10,444 nucleotides of DNA, taken from positions 1 to 10,444 of the forward strand of contig JBJEQK010000116.1 in NCBI GenBank assembly GCA_051881715.1, in the 5' to 3' direction. The translations under genes and the position numbers were made by a program. The DNA is from UBA1425 sp051881715 (GTDB taxonomy: Bacteria; Bacillota; Clostridia; Oscillospirales; Acutalibacteraceae). The notes under the pieces are model-generated. The model searched no databases, was not told the DNA's origin, and worked only from the letters and a program-made list of their open reading frames with translations. Of the stretch, positions 1 through 6,695 are shown piece by piece (the first letter of the stretch is position 1; every line of letters starts with the position of its first letter).

Positions 1-60
1 CGCCTTTGGAATCCGCAAGTCTTTAAAAAGGCTTGACCGAAACTTTTAAGGCAACACCGC
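1..60 (-). repeat. Possible edge of a dispersed intergenic repeat
   Basis: No credible coding frame is present: all three plus frames stop early. The stretch contains an imperfect palindrome, CAAGTCTTT (16-24) against AAAGGCTTG (27-35), with one G-U pair. Read on the minus strand it begins 'GTTTCGGTCAAGCC', which resembles from memory a non-coding element scattered through many gut Clostridia genomes, often annotated as short spurious proteins. The palindrome is visible here; the repeat identity is from memory and cannot be tested, because only one copy is in the window and it runs off the edge. Confidence 0.3.
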
Positions 61-78
61 ACAAATCCGTGATGAACC

Positions 79-124
79 AAAAAAGACAGATGGAACGGAC
101 AAATGTCTGCTCCATCTGTTTTTG
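79..124 (-). terminator. Rho-independent terminator of the five-gene minus-strand operon, probably bidirectional
   Basis: ACAGATGGA (86-94) pairs perfectly with TCCATCTGT (111-119). Inside it, after one mismatch, CGGAC (96-100) pairs with GTCTG (105-109, one G-U) around an AAAT loop. On the minus strand the stem is followed by TCTTTTTTGG, and on the plus strand by TTTTTG, so it could stop transcription from either side. It begins 13 bases past the YqeG stop codon. The same outer arms recur in the hairpin at 6756-6800. Confidence 0.85.
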
Positions 125-131
125 TTTCGTC

Positions 132-644
132 TCAAGTCCCGTTGGGCACAAGGCACTTTTGGATGTATTCCCGCTCCCGTCTGCGGATCTCCTCGTATTT
201 TTTCGGGGTAAATTTATCCCGCCCGATGGGATCCACCTTGACCGAAATGGCGCCCACACGGTTCGCCACCAGCACATCCGTAAACAGCTGGTCGCCGATC
301 ATGGCGATCTCGGACGGGTGCAGCCGCAGCATCGCCGCCGCCCGGTACAGCGCCTTGGTGCGGGGCTTTCTCGCATTGGCGACAAAGGGGACGCCGCCCA
401 TTTTTTTCGACAGGAACCATGCGCGCGGGGTGACGGTGTTGGACACGATAATGACCTGAATGCCCGCCGCCTGCACCCGCTTTATCCATCTGCGAATCTG
501 CTCGGGCAGACGGAACGAGGCATCGTTGACGGTGGTGTTGTCCAAGTCCAGCGCCACCGCCTTGGCGCCCATGGCGTGCAGTTCCTTTGGGGTTATATCC
601 GTTACACGGCAAAACCAGTAATCGGGGTAAGCGTGCTTTTTAAT
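132..644 (-). CDS. yqeG: YqeG-family HAD IIIA-type phosphatase, apparent ATT start
   Basis: This is a small cytoplasmic HAD-superfamily phosphatase of the YqeG type, about 170 residues, the usual family length. Counting from the ATT as residue 1, HAD motif I is DLDNT (Asp33 nucleophile, Asp35), motif II is the Ser in IVSN (Ser68), motif III is the Lys in ARKP (Lys93), and motif IV is GDQLFTD (Asp118, Asp123). YqeG is related to the Gep4-type phosphatidylglycerophosphate phosphatases, so a lipid phosphate substrate is possible but inferred. The gene is last in the operon. Its Shine-Dalgarno AAAGGAGG (660-653) overlaps the TAA of the upstream gene (661-659). No ATG, GTG or TTG lies at the expected distance: ATC is at 647 and ATT at 644. 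ATT gives an 8-base spacing, as for two other genes here. The N-terminal residues before Met25 align with other YqeG proteins, so the next ATG (572) would remove conserved sequence. Family call is firm; exact start less so. Confidence 0.88.
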   Translation of the reverse strand: MKKHAYPDYWFCRVTDITPKELHAMGAKAVALDLDNTTVNDASFRLPEQIRRWIKRVQAAGIQVIIVSNTVTPRAWFLSKKMGGVPFVANARKPRTKALYRAAAMLRLHPSEIAMIGDQLFTDVLVANRVGAISVKVDPIGRDKFTPKKYEEIRRREREYIQKCLVPNGT

Positions 645-660
645 GATGTATTCCTCCTTT
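642..660 (-). promoter_or_regulatory. Strong ribosome binding site facing ATC/ATT instead of ATG
   Basis: On the minus strand AAAGGAGG (660-653) is followed by AATACATCATT. Translation would have to start at ATC (5-base spacing) or ATT (8-base spacing). The site covers the stop codon of the preceding gene, so ribosomes ending there could restart directly, which may offset the weak start codon. Sequence directly seen; start assignment inferred. Confidence 0.6.
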
Positions 661-1120
661 AATCCAGCGCTATCTTCACGACGATCTTCGTCACTTTTCT
701 CTCTTTGCCCGTGTACAGGCAGGGCATATGGGCGTCCTGCGGAAACAGCAGTGCGCAGTATCCCGCCGGCAGTACGGTGTCCACGACACACTCGCCGGCG
801 TAAAAGGCGATGTCGCCGCCCTTGGAATACTCCTCCCGCGTCTCGGTCAGTGTGTCGTCCAGCGCCGCCCAGCCGATGGCCTCCTCGCCGCAGATCACCG
901 CCTGCAGATCGGCATACCGGCGGTGCGCCTCAAACTGCGCGCCCTCTCTGTCCTTGGCGTCGTAGGTGGACACGCTGGCAAAGATCCGCTCGCCGTCGAT
1001 CTCATACCGTCCGTCGGCACGGGGCGCTTTCCAAAATTCCTGCACAAAAGCAGCGGCCTTGTCCAGCCCCGGCAGCAGGGCGCTGTACTTGTCGATATTT
1101 TCAATCTTATCTACGATCAT
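659..1120 (-). CDS. YhcH/YjgK/YiaL family protein (EbgC-like cupin fold)
   Basis: The 153-residue protein matches the YhcH/YjgK/YiaL (DUF386) family, single-domain beta-sandwich proteins of about 150 residues that include EbgC, the small subunit of E. coli Ebg beta-galactosidase. Recognisable parts are the N-terminal MIVDKIENI, the FEAHRRYADLQ segment (Glu64, His66, Asp71), the DAHMP segment (His131) and the C-terminal VTKIVVKI. The histidines and acidic residues are the family's putative metal site. Family members have been linked to sugar or sialic acid metabolism, but the biochemical role is unsettled. The ATG overlaps the lgt stop as ATGA (1120-1117). AAGGAG lies 8 bases upstream of the start. 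Its place in an lgt/protease operon gives no sugar substrate, and the GH2 enzyme of this window is in a different operon about 6 kb away. Family confident, function unknown. Confidence 0.88.
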   Translation of the reverse strand: MIVDKIENIDKYSALLPGLDKAAAFVQEFWKAPRADGRYEIDGERIFASVSTYDAKDREGAQFEAHRRYADLQAVICGEEAIGWAALDDTLTETREEYSKGGDIAFYAGECVVDTVLPAGYCALLFPQDAHMPCLYTGKERKVTKIVVKIALD

Positions 1121-2073
1121 TTTGCTTTCTCCTTTTTCTCTTTTTTCATTCCTGCGGTGGGGTCGGAAAAGTAGTCGATGCCGTCAATGGGTTTCGGGTG
1201 CCGCACGGCACGAATCCAGAACACGACCAGCAATACAAGACACACGGACGCCAGTGCGATGGACAGCAGCTGGGAAACACGGAAAGCGCCGATATACAGG
1301 CTGTCCGTCCGCAGTCCCTCCACAACGGCACGCTCTGCACCGTACCATACGCCGTATGCCAAAAACATCTGTCCGCTGAAGCGGCGCAGCTTGCGGCAGA
1401 GAATGTACAGAACCAGTACACCCAGCAGGCACCACAGGGATTCGTACAAAAATGTGGGGTGGACATACGCCTTGTTCTCCAGCGTCCCGGCCTCTACGGT
1501 GATGCCGTTCTTGGCGAACAACGCCTGATGGCTCTGGATGTAGCGCATGGTCTTTTCGCTCCACATTCCCCACGGCAGGTCGGTGTTGGTGCCGAAGGCT
1601 TCCTGATTGGCGAAGTTGCCCCAGCGGCCGATCCCCTGCCCGACCAGCAGGGAAATGCCTGCGCAGTCCAGCAGATTCAAAAAGTTCAGCTTGCGCACCT
1701 TGCAGGTGACAAATGCCGCCGCAAGTCCGCCGATGATGCCGCCGTATATGGCCAATCCGCCGTTCCAGATCTTGATGATCTCGGCGGGGTTCTGCCCGTA
1801 ATAGTCCCACTCGAAAATGCAGTAGTACAGCCGTGCGCAAACGATCCCGCACAGGGTGCCGGCGATGAGCACATCCACCATTTTATCGAGGCTCATTTTC
1901 CACGTGTAGGCAATACGTCCGCCCAGCAGCGTCGCCAGCAAAAAGCCGAAGGCGATGATGGCGCCGTACCAGTGGATGGTGATGGTGTGACCGAACACCG
2001 TGAACTCGGCCAAAATCGAGCTGACATGAAAAACATGATCCAATCCCTTAAAATAAACGTCTGTGTATTCCAT
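1117..2073 (-). CDS. lgt: Prolipoprotein diacylglyceryl transferase
   Basis: Lgt is a membrane enzyme that moves diacylglycerol from phosphatidylglycerol onto the lipobox cysteine of prolipoproteins, the first step of lipoprotein maturation. The 318-residue protein has several hydrophobic segments (about 31-50, 66-86, 105-122, 136-148, 212-227, 264-288). It carries the Lgt signature GRWGNFANQE at 149-158, the HPTFLYES segment at 205-212, and the C-terminal RAVVEGLR region at 248-255 with the conserved arginines. The position of the E. coli HGG histidine (His103) is tyrosine here (IYGG, Tyr110), which I believe is common in Clostridia. The C-terminus is a short Lys/Glu-rich tail. The ATG directly follows the stop of the upstream protease (TAAATG), with AAAGGA 7 bases ahead of the start. 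The gene overlaps the next one by 4 bases, consistent with coupled translation. Confidence 0.97.
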   Translation of the reverse strand: MEYTDVYFKGLDHVFHVSSILAEFTVFGHTITIHWYGAIIAFGFLLATLLGGRIAYTWKMSLDKMVDVLIAGTLCGIVCARLYYCIFEWDYYGQNPAEIIKIWNGGLAIYGGIIGGLAAAFVTCKVRKLNFLNLLDCAGISLLVGQGIGRWGNFANQEAFGTNTDLPWGMWSEKTMRYIQSHQALFAKNGITVEAGTLENKAYVHPTFLYESLWCLLGVLVLYILCRKLRRFSGQMFLAYGVWYGAERAVVEGLRTDSLYIGAFRVSQLLSIALASVCLVLLVVFWIRAVRHPKPIDGIDYFSDPTAGMKKEKKEKAK

Positions 2074-3360
2074 TTATATATCCTTTCCGTCCATGGGCAA
2101 AATGACGGACAGCGCCGTACATTCGTCGTCCAAAATGTGCGCCAAACGCGCGTTGACATCCTCTATCGTCAGGGAGCGCACGACTTGGATGCGGTCAAAC
2201 AGGGTGCCGCCGTGCAGATGTGCATCCACCAGATTGGACGCCAGATCCTCCACCTCGTTGAACTCCATCACCAGCCTGCCGTACAGCCGGCGGCGGGCAC
2301 GCTCGAAACTCTCGGCGGAAATGCCGTTTTTCTTCGTCTCCCGTACCGCTTCGCGTATGCGCGCCACGGTGCCCTCGGGATCCCGGGATTCCCCGGAAAA
2401 CTCGCAGTCCGCATAGCCGAAGCCGTAGAAAAACTGTGCGCCGAAGCCGTTGTTGATCAATCCCTCGTCCAGCAGCTGCTTGTACAGCGGCGCCGAACGC
2501 CCGGCGATGGACTGGAGGATGATGTCGGTACAGACCACTTCCTTGTCGGTTCGCTCCGGGGTGTCGATGGTCTCCTTGTAGCCGAAGGCGAAGGACGGCA
2601 CCTGCACCGGCATATGCTCGACGATCTTTTTTTGAAACGGCGCTTTCGGCTCCGGGACAAATTCCCGCACAGCCGCCTTGCCCTCGGCGGGCTTGAGCAC
2701 CTTGTCCGCCACGGCAAGGACTTCCTGTGCCGTGGCTTTACCTGCCACAGCCAGCACCATGTTGTTCAGGTTATAGAAATTGCGGTAGCAGTCGTACAGC
2801 AGATCGGCAGAGATCTCGGCAATGGTCTGCTCCGTTCCGGCGATGTCGATGCGCACCGGGTGACGGTGGTACAGCGCACGCAGGAGATTGAACGCCACCT
2901 GCCAGTCGGCGGAATCCTTGTACATACGGATCTCCTGCCCGATGATGCCCTGCTCCTTGCGGACCGTTTCCTGCGTAAAGTACGGTGACTGCACAAAGTC
3001 CAGCAGTATTTCCAGATTCTCCGAAAAACGGTCGGCACAGGAGAACAGATAGCCGGTCATATCGAAGGATGTGAACGCATTGGCGCTGGCGCCCGTTGCG
3101 GCAAACCGTGCGAAGGCGTCCAGATCCTCGCTCTCAAACAGTTTATGCTCCAAAAAGTGCGCCGTACCCTCGGGGATGGTGCGAAAGGTTCCGTCCGACT
3201 GCTGGATCTTGGTGTCGATGGAGCCGTACTTTGTGGCAAACAGGGCATAGCTGCTCTTGTAGTTCGGCTTGTGCAGAACGAGGATGCGAAGCCCCGACGG
3301 GTGGTCAAATACCTGATAACTTTCGCCCAGTGCGGCATCTTGCAGAATCGTCTCAGTCAT
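2074..3360 (-). CDS. ymfH: M16 family zinc metalloprotease, catalytic subunit (YmfH-like)
   Basis: The 428-residue protein is a pitrilysin/processing-peptidase type M16 enzyme, of usual length for a two-domain M16B subunit. The inverted zinc motif HFLEH is at 68-72 (His68, catalytic Glu71, His72). The third zinc ligand is most likely Glu143 in GQEIRMY, 71 residues downstream, typical HxxEH-X(~70)-E spacing. A second M16-like half follows from about residue 210. No signal peptide is visible, so it is probably cytoplasmic. The ATG at 3360 was chosen because it begins the M16 homology, has GGGGGA 8 bases ahead, and overlaps the preceding gene by only 8 bases (ATGACTGA); the open frame continues far upstream inside that gene without homology. 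The preceding gene lacks the zinc motif, so an active/inactive heterodimer as in YmfF/YmfH or AlbE/AlbF is inferred. Natural substrates are unknown. Confidence 0.93.
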   Translation of the reverse strand: MTETILQDAALGESYQVFDHPSGLRILVLHKPNYKSSYALFATKYGSIDTKIQQSDGTFRTIPEGTAHFLEHKLFESEDLDAFARFAATGASANAFTSFDMTGYLFSCADRFSENLEILLDFVQSPYFTQETVRKEQGIIGQEIRMYKDSADWQVAFNLLRALYHRHPVRIDIAGTEQTIAEISADLLYDCYRNFYNLNNMVLAVAGKATAQEVLAVADKVLKPAEGKAAVREFVPEPKAPFQKKIVEHMPVQVPSFAFGYKETIDTPERTDKEVVCTDIILQSIAGRSAPLYKQLLDEGLINNGFGAQFFYGFGYADCEFSGESRDPEGTVARIREAVRETKKNGISAESFERARRRLYGRLVMEFNEVEDLASNLVDAHLHGGTLFDRIQVVRSLTIEDVNARLAHILDDECTALSVILPMDGKDI

Positions 3361-4633
3361 CGCTCTCTTCCCCCATTCCCGCCAGCATAAACACCGTGTC
3401 GAGGGTGATACACTGCGCCGCGCGTTGGATGTCCTCAAAGTTTGTATTTTGAATCTCCTCGATCCGCGCCGCCGTGGATTTGGCGGTGCCGTCAAAGATC
3501 TGAATGCCGTACCACGAGCACAGCACGTCCGGCGAATCCGTATAGCTGCGGATGGTGTCGCACAGCGAACGCCGGGACGTTTCAAAAAGCTCTCGGTCAA
3601 ACCTGCCCGCCTGCATATCCCGCAGCTGGGCAAGGATAGCTTCCCTCGTCTTCTCCTCGTTTTGCGTTTCGATCCCGGCGGCCACAAACAGCACACCCTT
3701 GTCCCTGTTCAGCCGCGCCCCGCAGTAGTAGCACAGGCTCATCTGCTCACGCACCACGGTGAACAGCTTGGAATAGGTGCCGCCGCCGAACATATCGCAC
3801 ATCACGGTCATGGCAGGATCCATGTCCCGCTTATCCTGCATCCCACAGCGAAAACCCAGCACCAGCGTACCCTGCTGCAGCGGCTGGGTCTCTCGCTCTG
3901 TCTTGAGCGTGCCGGCTTTTTCGATGAACTGCGTATGGATGGGCGCCGGCTTGCGGACAATGCCGCCGAAACGTGCCGAAAGCTTTTTCTCCACCGCATC
4001 CGCTGTGCCGCTGCTGACCAGCACCACGCGGATGGTCGCCGTCTCCAGCACTTCCCGCCATGCGGCAAAAATCCGCTCCGGCGTCAGGGACTCGATCTGC
4101 TCGGCTGTACCGTAGCGGTTGCGTCCGAAGGCTTCGTCGGCACACATCACTTCTTCGCACCGTCTGCGTGCATACACACGCTTGTCATCGTCCTCGGAGC
4201 GCATCCGTTCGAGCAGCAGCCGCTTTTCTGTCTCCACATCCTCCGGGCAGAATGTGCCGTCCCGAAGCTTCGGGTCAAACAGCAGATCCAGCAAAAGCTC
4301 CGCCGCCTCCTCCGCCACACTCTCGCCGTTCAGAGAGAAACGGTCATCCACGGCGCTCAGGGACAGATGCAGCATCTGCGCCTCGCCCTTTTTCGTCACG
4401 CTTGCCCCCAGCACGGCACCGTACAGCGTGTCCAGCCGTCCGTTCAGAGACGTGAAATCCGGGTATTTTCGGCAGGCACGGCGCATCAGGTACGGCAGAA
4501 TCGCTCTTGCGGCGATGTCTCCCGAAAGCGGCAATGCCATGGAAAGGCTCAGTTTGCAGGTTTTGAACTGCTCGGTCTGCACGGCGCAGAGCTGTACGCC
4601 GTCCGCAACCGTTTTCAGTAGGGGTGCAGCCAT
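3353..4633 (-). CDS. ymfF: M16 family peptidase-like protein lacking the zinc motif (YmfF-like)
   Basis: The 426-residue protein has the M16 fold but no HxxEH: the helix that would carry it reads LPYLMRRACRKYPD (46-59). It keeps the features of non-catalytic M16 partners: a glycine-rich loop GGGTYSKLF (283-291) and the following Arg295 and Tyr302/Tyr303, which in related complexes hold the substrate peptide. It most likely forms the chamber with the catalytic subunit encoded next. It is the first gene of the operon. The ATG at 4633 has GGGAGG 8 bases upstream and lies about 20 bases downstream of the predicted transcription start. Its TGA stop lies inside the start of the next gene (8-base overlap), so subunit stoichiometry may be fixed by coupling. 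Family assignment good; substrate unknown. Confidence 0.9.
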   Translation of the reverse strand: MAAPLLKTVADGVQLCAVQTEQFKTCKLSLSMALPLSGDIAARAILPYLMRRACRKYPDFTSLNGRLDTLYGAVLGASVTKKGEAQMLHLSLSAVDDRFSLNGESVAEEAAELLLDLLFDPKLRDGTFCPEDVETEKRLLLERMRSEDDDKRVYARRRCEEVMCADEAFGRNRYGTAEQIESLTPERIFAAWREVLETATIRVVLVSSGTADAVEKKLSARFGGIVRKPAPIHTQFIEKAGTLKTERETQPLQQGTLVLGFRCGMQDKRDMDPAMTVMCDMFGGGTYSKLFTVVREQMSLCYYCGARLNRDKGVLFVAAGIETQNEEKTREAILAQLRDMQAGRFDRELFETSRRSLCDTIRSYTDSPDVLCSWYGIQIFDGTAKSTAARIEEIQNTNFEDIQRAAQCITLDTVFMLAGMGEESDD

Positions 4634-4661
4634 GGATCATTCCTCCCGTAGGGTTATACAT

Positions 4662-4689
4662 TTTATATTATATATCTCTTTCCTGTCAA
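4662..4689 (-). promoter_or_regulatory. Sigma-70/SigA-type promoter for the M16-lgt-yqeG operon
   Basis: On the minus strand a perfect -35 TTGACA (4689-4684) is followed after 16 bases by TATAAA (4667-4662), five of six matches to the -10 consensus. A perfect TATAAT also occurs at 4672-4667 but is only 11 bases from this -35. The start of transcription would fall near 4655, giving a leader of roughly 20 bases that holds the GGGAGG ribosome binding site. Confidence 0.7.
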
Positions 4690-4710
4690 ATTCAAGAGAA
4701 ATATTGTCTC

Positions 4711-4728
4711 CCTGCACAGCATGGCAGG
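4711..4728. promoter_or_regulatory. Short inverted repeat between the divergent promoters
   Basis: CCTGC (4711-4715) and GCAGG (4724-4728) are inverted around 8 bases. The repeat lies upstream of both divergent transcription units, about 22 bases beyond the minus-strand -35. It could be a protein binding site or chance; nothing identifies a ligand. Confidence 0.25.
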
Positions 4729-4758
4729 AAAGTTTAAAGATTATTCACAGTTTGTGCC

Positions 4759-4787
4759 TTTATTTTTACGAACATTTGTTCTAATAT
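4759..4787 (+). promoter_or_regulatory. Likely promoter of the orphan tail-protein gene
   Basis: TAATAT (4782-4787) is a plausible -10 (four of six matches). The sequence 17 bases upstream, TTTATT (4759-4764), is a poor -35. The whole region is AT-rich compared with the flanking genes. The LexA-like box fills the spacer and touches the -10, so a repressor bound there would block RNA polymerase. A leader of about 40 bases would follow, containing AAAGGAG (4818-4824), 10 bases before the ATG at 4835. Confidence 0.45.
4769..4782. promoter_or_regulatory. LexA (SOS) box upstream of the tail-protein gene
   Basis: CGAACATTTGTTCT contains the palindrome GAAC-N4-GTTC, the core of the Gram-positive LexA/DinR operator (consensus CGAACRNRYGTTYC). 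By my count 12 of 14 positions fit that consensus. It lies in the spacer of the putative promoter directly beside the -10, a usual place for LexA operators. I noticed no other GAAC-N4-GTTC in the window while reading it, though this was not an exhaustive computed search. LexA control of the downstream gene is inferred. Confidence 0.65.
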
Positions 4788-4834
4788 GAATTCTTGGAGG
4801 ATGCACTCACGCTTTTGAAAGGAGATCTTTTTTC

Positions 4835-6655
4835 ATGATTACCTACGACATTTTGCTCGATTCCCACGCAGCCGGCTGTCAGCAGACCGTGCGCGGCTTC
4901 TACCGGGGAGAGGCCGGCGAAAAACAGCTGCGCATCACCCTGATGCACCCGAGCATCCTATACACCTTCGAGGAGGGCGCCGATGTGGTCGTGTTCGGCA
5001 AGAAGCCGGACGGCACCTGCATCGTCCACGCCTGCGAGATCGTGGACGGCAAAGCCGTCTACACCCCCACCACCCAGACCGTTGCCGCCGTCGGTTCGGT
5101 GCAGTGTCAGCTGGTGGTGTATGACACGGCGGGGAAGATCCTCTTCACGCCGGAATTCTGCATCGAGGTCGCCGAGTCTGTGCGCGATGAGGAAGCGATC
5201 GAGAGCAGCAACGACTTTCTGTATCTGGACGCCCTGATTCTAAAAGCCAACGAAAATATGCAGTTTCTGCGGGACATCCCCGCCCTGACGAGCGGGAGCA
5301 ACGGCACCCTGCTGTGCGACGACGCCTTGGTGGGCGCGTTGGTCTACGCCGTGGATTTTCGGGAGCTGCCCGAAACGCCCAACGGTCAGCTGGCGTATGT
5401 GCAGTGCGATTGGGAGGATCGCGAGGCGGGATTTTATCTGCGCATCTTTGACGCTTGGATGCACCTGACCCTCCCCGAAGCCCACCGGCACAAAAACAAG
5501 GCTCTGCTGGACGCCCTGACGGACAGCCATTTCCACACCCACGACAACCTGAGTACCCTCGGACAGCTGTCCGAAGAAAACGGAACGCTGTATTTTGCCG
5601 GTGCGCCCATCGGCGAAGAGCGGCTGCGCATCCACCGCATCGGGGACGACAGCTCCGTGATTCCCCCTGCGCCGGAGGGTACACTGCTGTATTTTGTCAC
5701 CGGCACCGATCCCGATCTGCTGTGCTATCCCATGGAACAGCGCACCGCCCCTGACGGCACGGTATACTGGTATAATCCGCCGTGGCAGGCCGGTCAGCTT
5801 TGGATCAGCTCCGGGCTTCGGTGGAATCTGCTTGCCCATCATGCATGGATGGAAAATATGCAGGAAGGTGCAGGAAATACGGTCGGCGACAGCACGGATA
5901 TTCCCGCCCTCGTTCGTGCCCTGCAACAGGCATCCCACACCCACGCCAACATGGATGCGCTGGAGCGCATCGGGCAGGACACGGACGATGTGGTACTGAT
6001 GCCCATGGGCGAGCCGCTGCACTTGATGATGCGTGCGGATTTCGGCAGTGCGCCGATGTATGCCATGGAATCCTTCATCCGGCAGAACGACCCGAAGTAC
6101 GATTTCTATGTGGACGGTACGGACGGCACACGGATCCGCATGGTATGCAACGGCGTTGACGTATTCGAGGTGGAAGTGAACGGTACCAGCTATGAAATCG
6201 GCGCTGTTGAACTGCCGGAGACCTTTACCATCACCTCGGTGAATGGATACGCATCCCTCGAAGAAATGCCTACGGATATGCTGGATGCCTACAGGACGTT
6301 TTGCAGTTTTATCAATACAAGTGTTGCCGCCATGGGCAGCGGTGTACCGAAGCCCGGTAAAGCGGAGATTCCGACAAGGGGGCTGATGTGGAACAGAACG
6401 TATGTACTGCGTCTGGACTACGACAGTATCGAGATTACCTTTGCCGAGGATGCCGACGATGGCTTGACGACCGAGGAAGCCTGCACAACCGGGTACGTCT
6501 ACTTCCCACAGTATCTGGATGCGGCAATCAGCGGCGTGGACTATTTCATCGGCGATGCGCCGCAGACCACCCAGGGCTGGCACAAGTGGATTCTGTCCCG
6601 GCTTCCGAACGGACAGCGCACCCTGTCGGCACAGCCGCTGCAAAATGCTGCTTGA
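4835..6655 (+). CDS. Orphan phage baseplate/tail-fibre-like protein (BppU-like N-terminus, HxHxN motifs)
   Basis: The 606-residue protein resembles receptor-binding or baseplate proteins of Firmicutes siphophages. Residues 1-115 look like a BppU-type N-terminal domain: a beta-rich module with FGKKPDG and a closing F-C-I-E-V strand before a short helical linker (about 118-146), where such proteins attach to the baseplate and trimerise. The middle has three HxHxN motifs (HRHKN 217-221, HTHDN 234-238, HTHAN 368-372), each followed by a short helix; such HxH clusters bind metal ions along trimeric phage fibres. The remaining C-terminal part (about 400-606) is beta-rich by eye, unrecognised, and would be the place for a receptor-binding tip. 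No signal peptide or membrane segment is seen. AAAGGAG lies 10 bases before the ATG. The gene stands alone: its neighbours are housekeeping and sugar genes on the other strand, with no capsid, tail-tape, holin or integrase gene. It has its own promoter region with a LexA box and its own terminator. Phage-type origin is well supported; the present role (relic, domesticated gene or distant part of a tailocin) is unknown. Confidence 0.75.
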   Translation: MITYDILLDSHAAGCQQTVRGFYRGEAGEKQLRITLMHPSILYTFEEGADVVVFGKKPDGTCIVHACEIVDGKAVYTPTTQTVAAVGSVQCQLVVYDTAGKILFTPEFCIEVAESVRDEEAIESSNDFLYLDALILKANENMQFLRDIPALTSGSNGTLLCDDALVGALVYAVDFRELPETPNGQLAYVQCDWEDREAGFYLRIFDAWMHLTLPEAHRHKNKALLDALTDSHFHTHDNLSTLGQLSEENGTLYFAGAPIGEERLRIHRIGDDSSVIPPAPEGTLLYFVTGTDPDLLCYPMEQRTAPDGTVYWYNPPWQAGQLWISSGLRWNLLAHHAWMENMQEGAGNTVGDSTDIPALVRALQQASHTHANMDALERIGQDTDDVVLMPMGEPLHLMMRADFGSAPMYAMESFIRQNDPKYDFYVDGTDGTRIRMVCNGVDVFEVEVNGTSYEIGAVELPETFTITSVNGYASLEEMPTDMLDAYRTFCSFINTSVAAMGSGVPKPGKAEIPTRGLMWNRTYVLRLDYDSIEITFAEDADDGLTTEEACTTGYVYFPQYLDAAISGVDYFIGDAPQTTQGWHKWILSRLPNGQRTLSAQPLQNAA

Positions 6656-6695
6656 CCTGCCCGCAGCCGAAAACCCGTTAACGCACACACCCTGC

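Noticed and set aside
132..791. Longer YqeG frame starting at the ATG at 791
   Set aside because: It would add about 49 residues encoded inside the YhcH-family gene in another frame, with no YqeG resemblance; the strong ribosome binding site at 653-660 marks a later start.
643..2988. 781-codon open frame on the plus strand
   Set aside because: It lies antisense to the YhcH, lgt and M16 genes, all with clear homology and ribosome binding sites; its product is low in recognisable motifs and typical of a GC-rich shadow frame.
2074..3696. Longer M16 frame starting at 3696
   Set aside because: The first 112 residues overlap the preceding M16 gene and look like an out-of-frame translation; homology begins at the ATG at 3360.
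3425..4621. 398-codon open frame on the plus strand
   Set aside because: It is antisense to the YmfF-like gene and has no homology that I recognise.
4667..4672. Perfect TATAAT on the minus strand as the operon -10
   Set aside because: It is only 11 bases from the perfect TTGACA and no better -35 is placed for it; TATAAA with a 16-base spacer is the better pair.
4801..4818. Leader mini-frame ATG CAC TCA CGC TTT TGA before the tail gene
   Set aside because: GGAGG directly abuts this ATG, leaving no room for initiation, and five codons without a repeated amino acid do not suggest attenuation.
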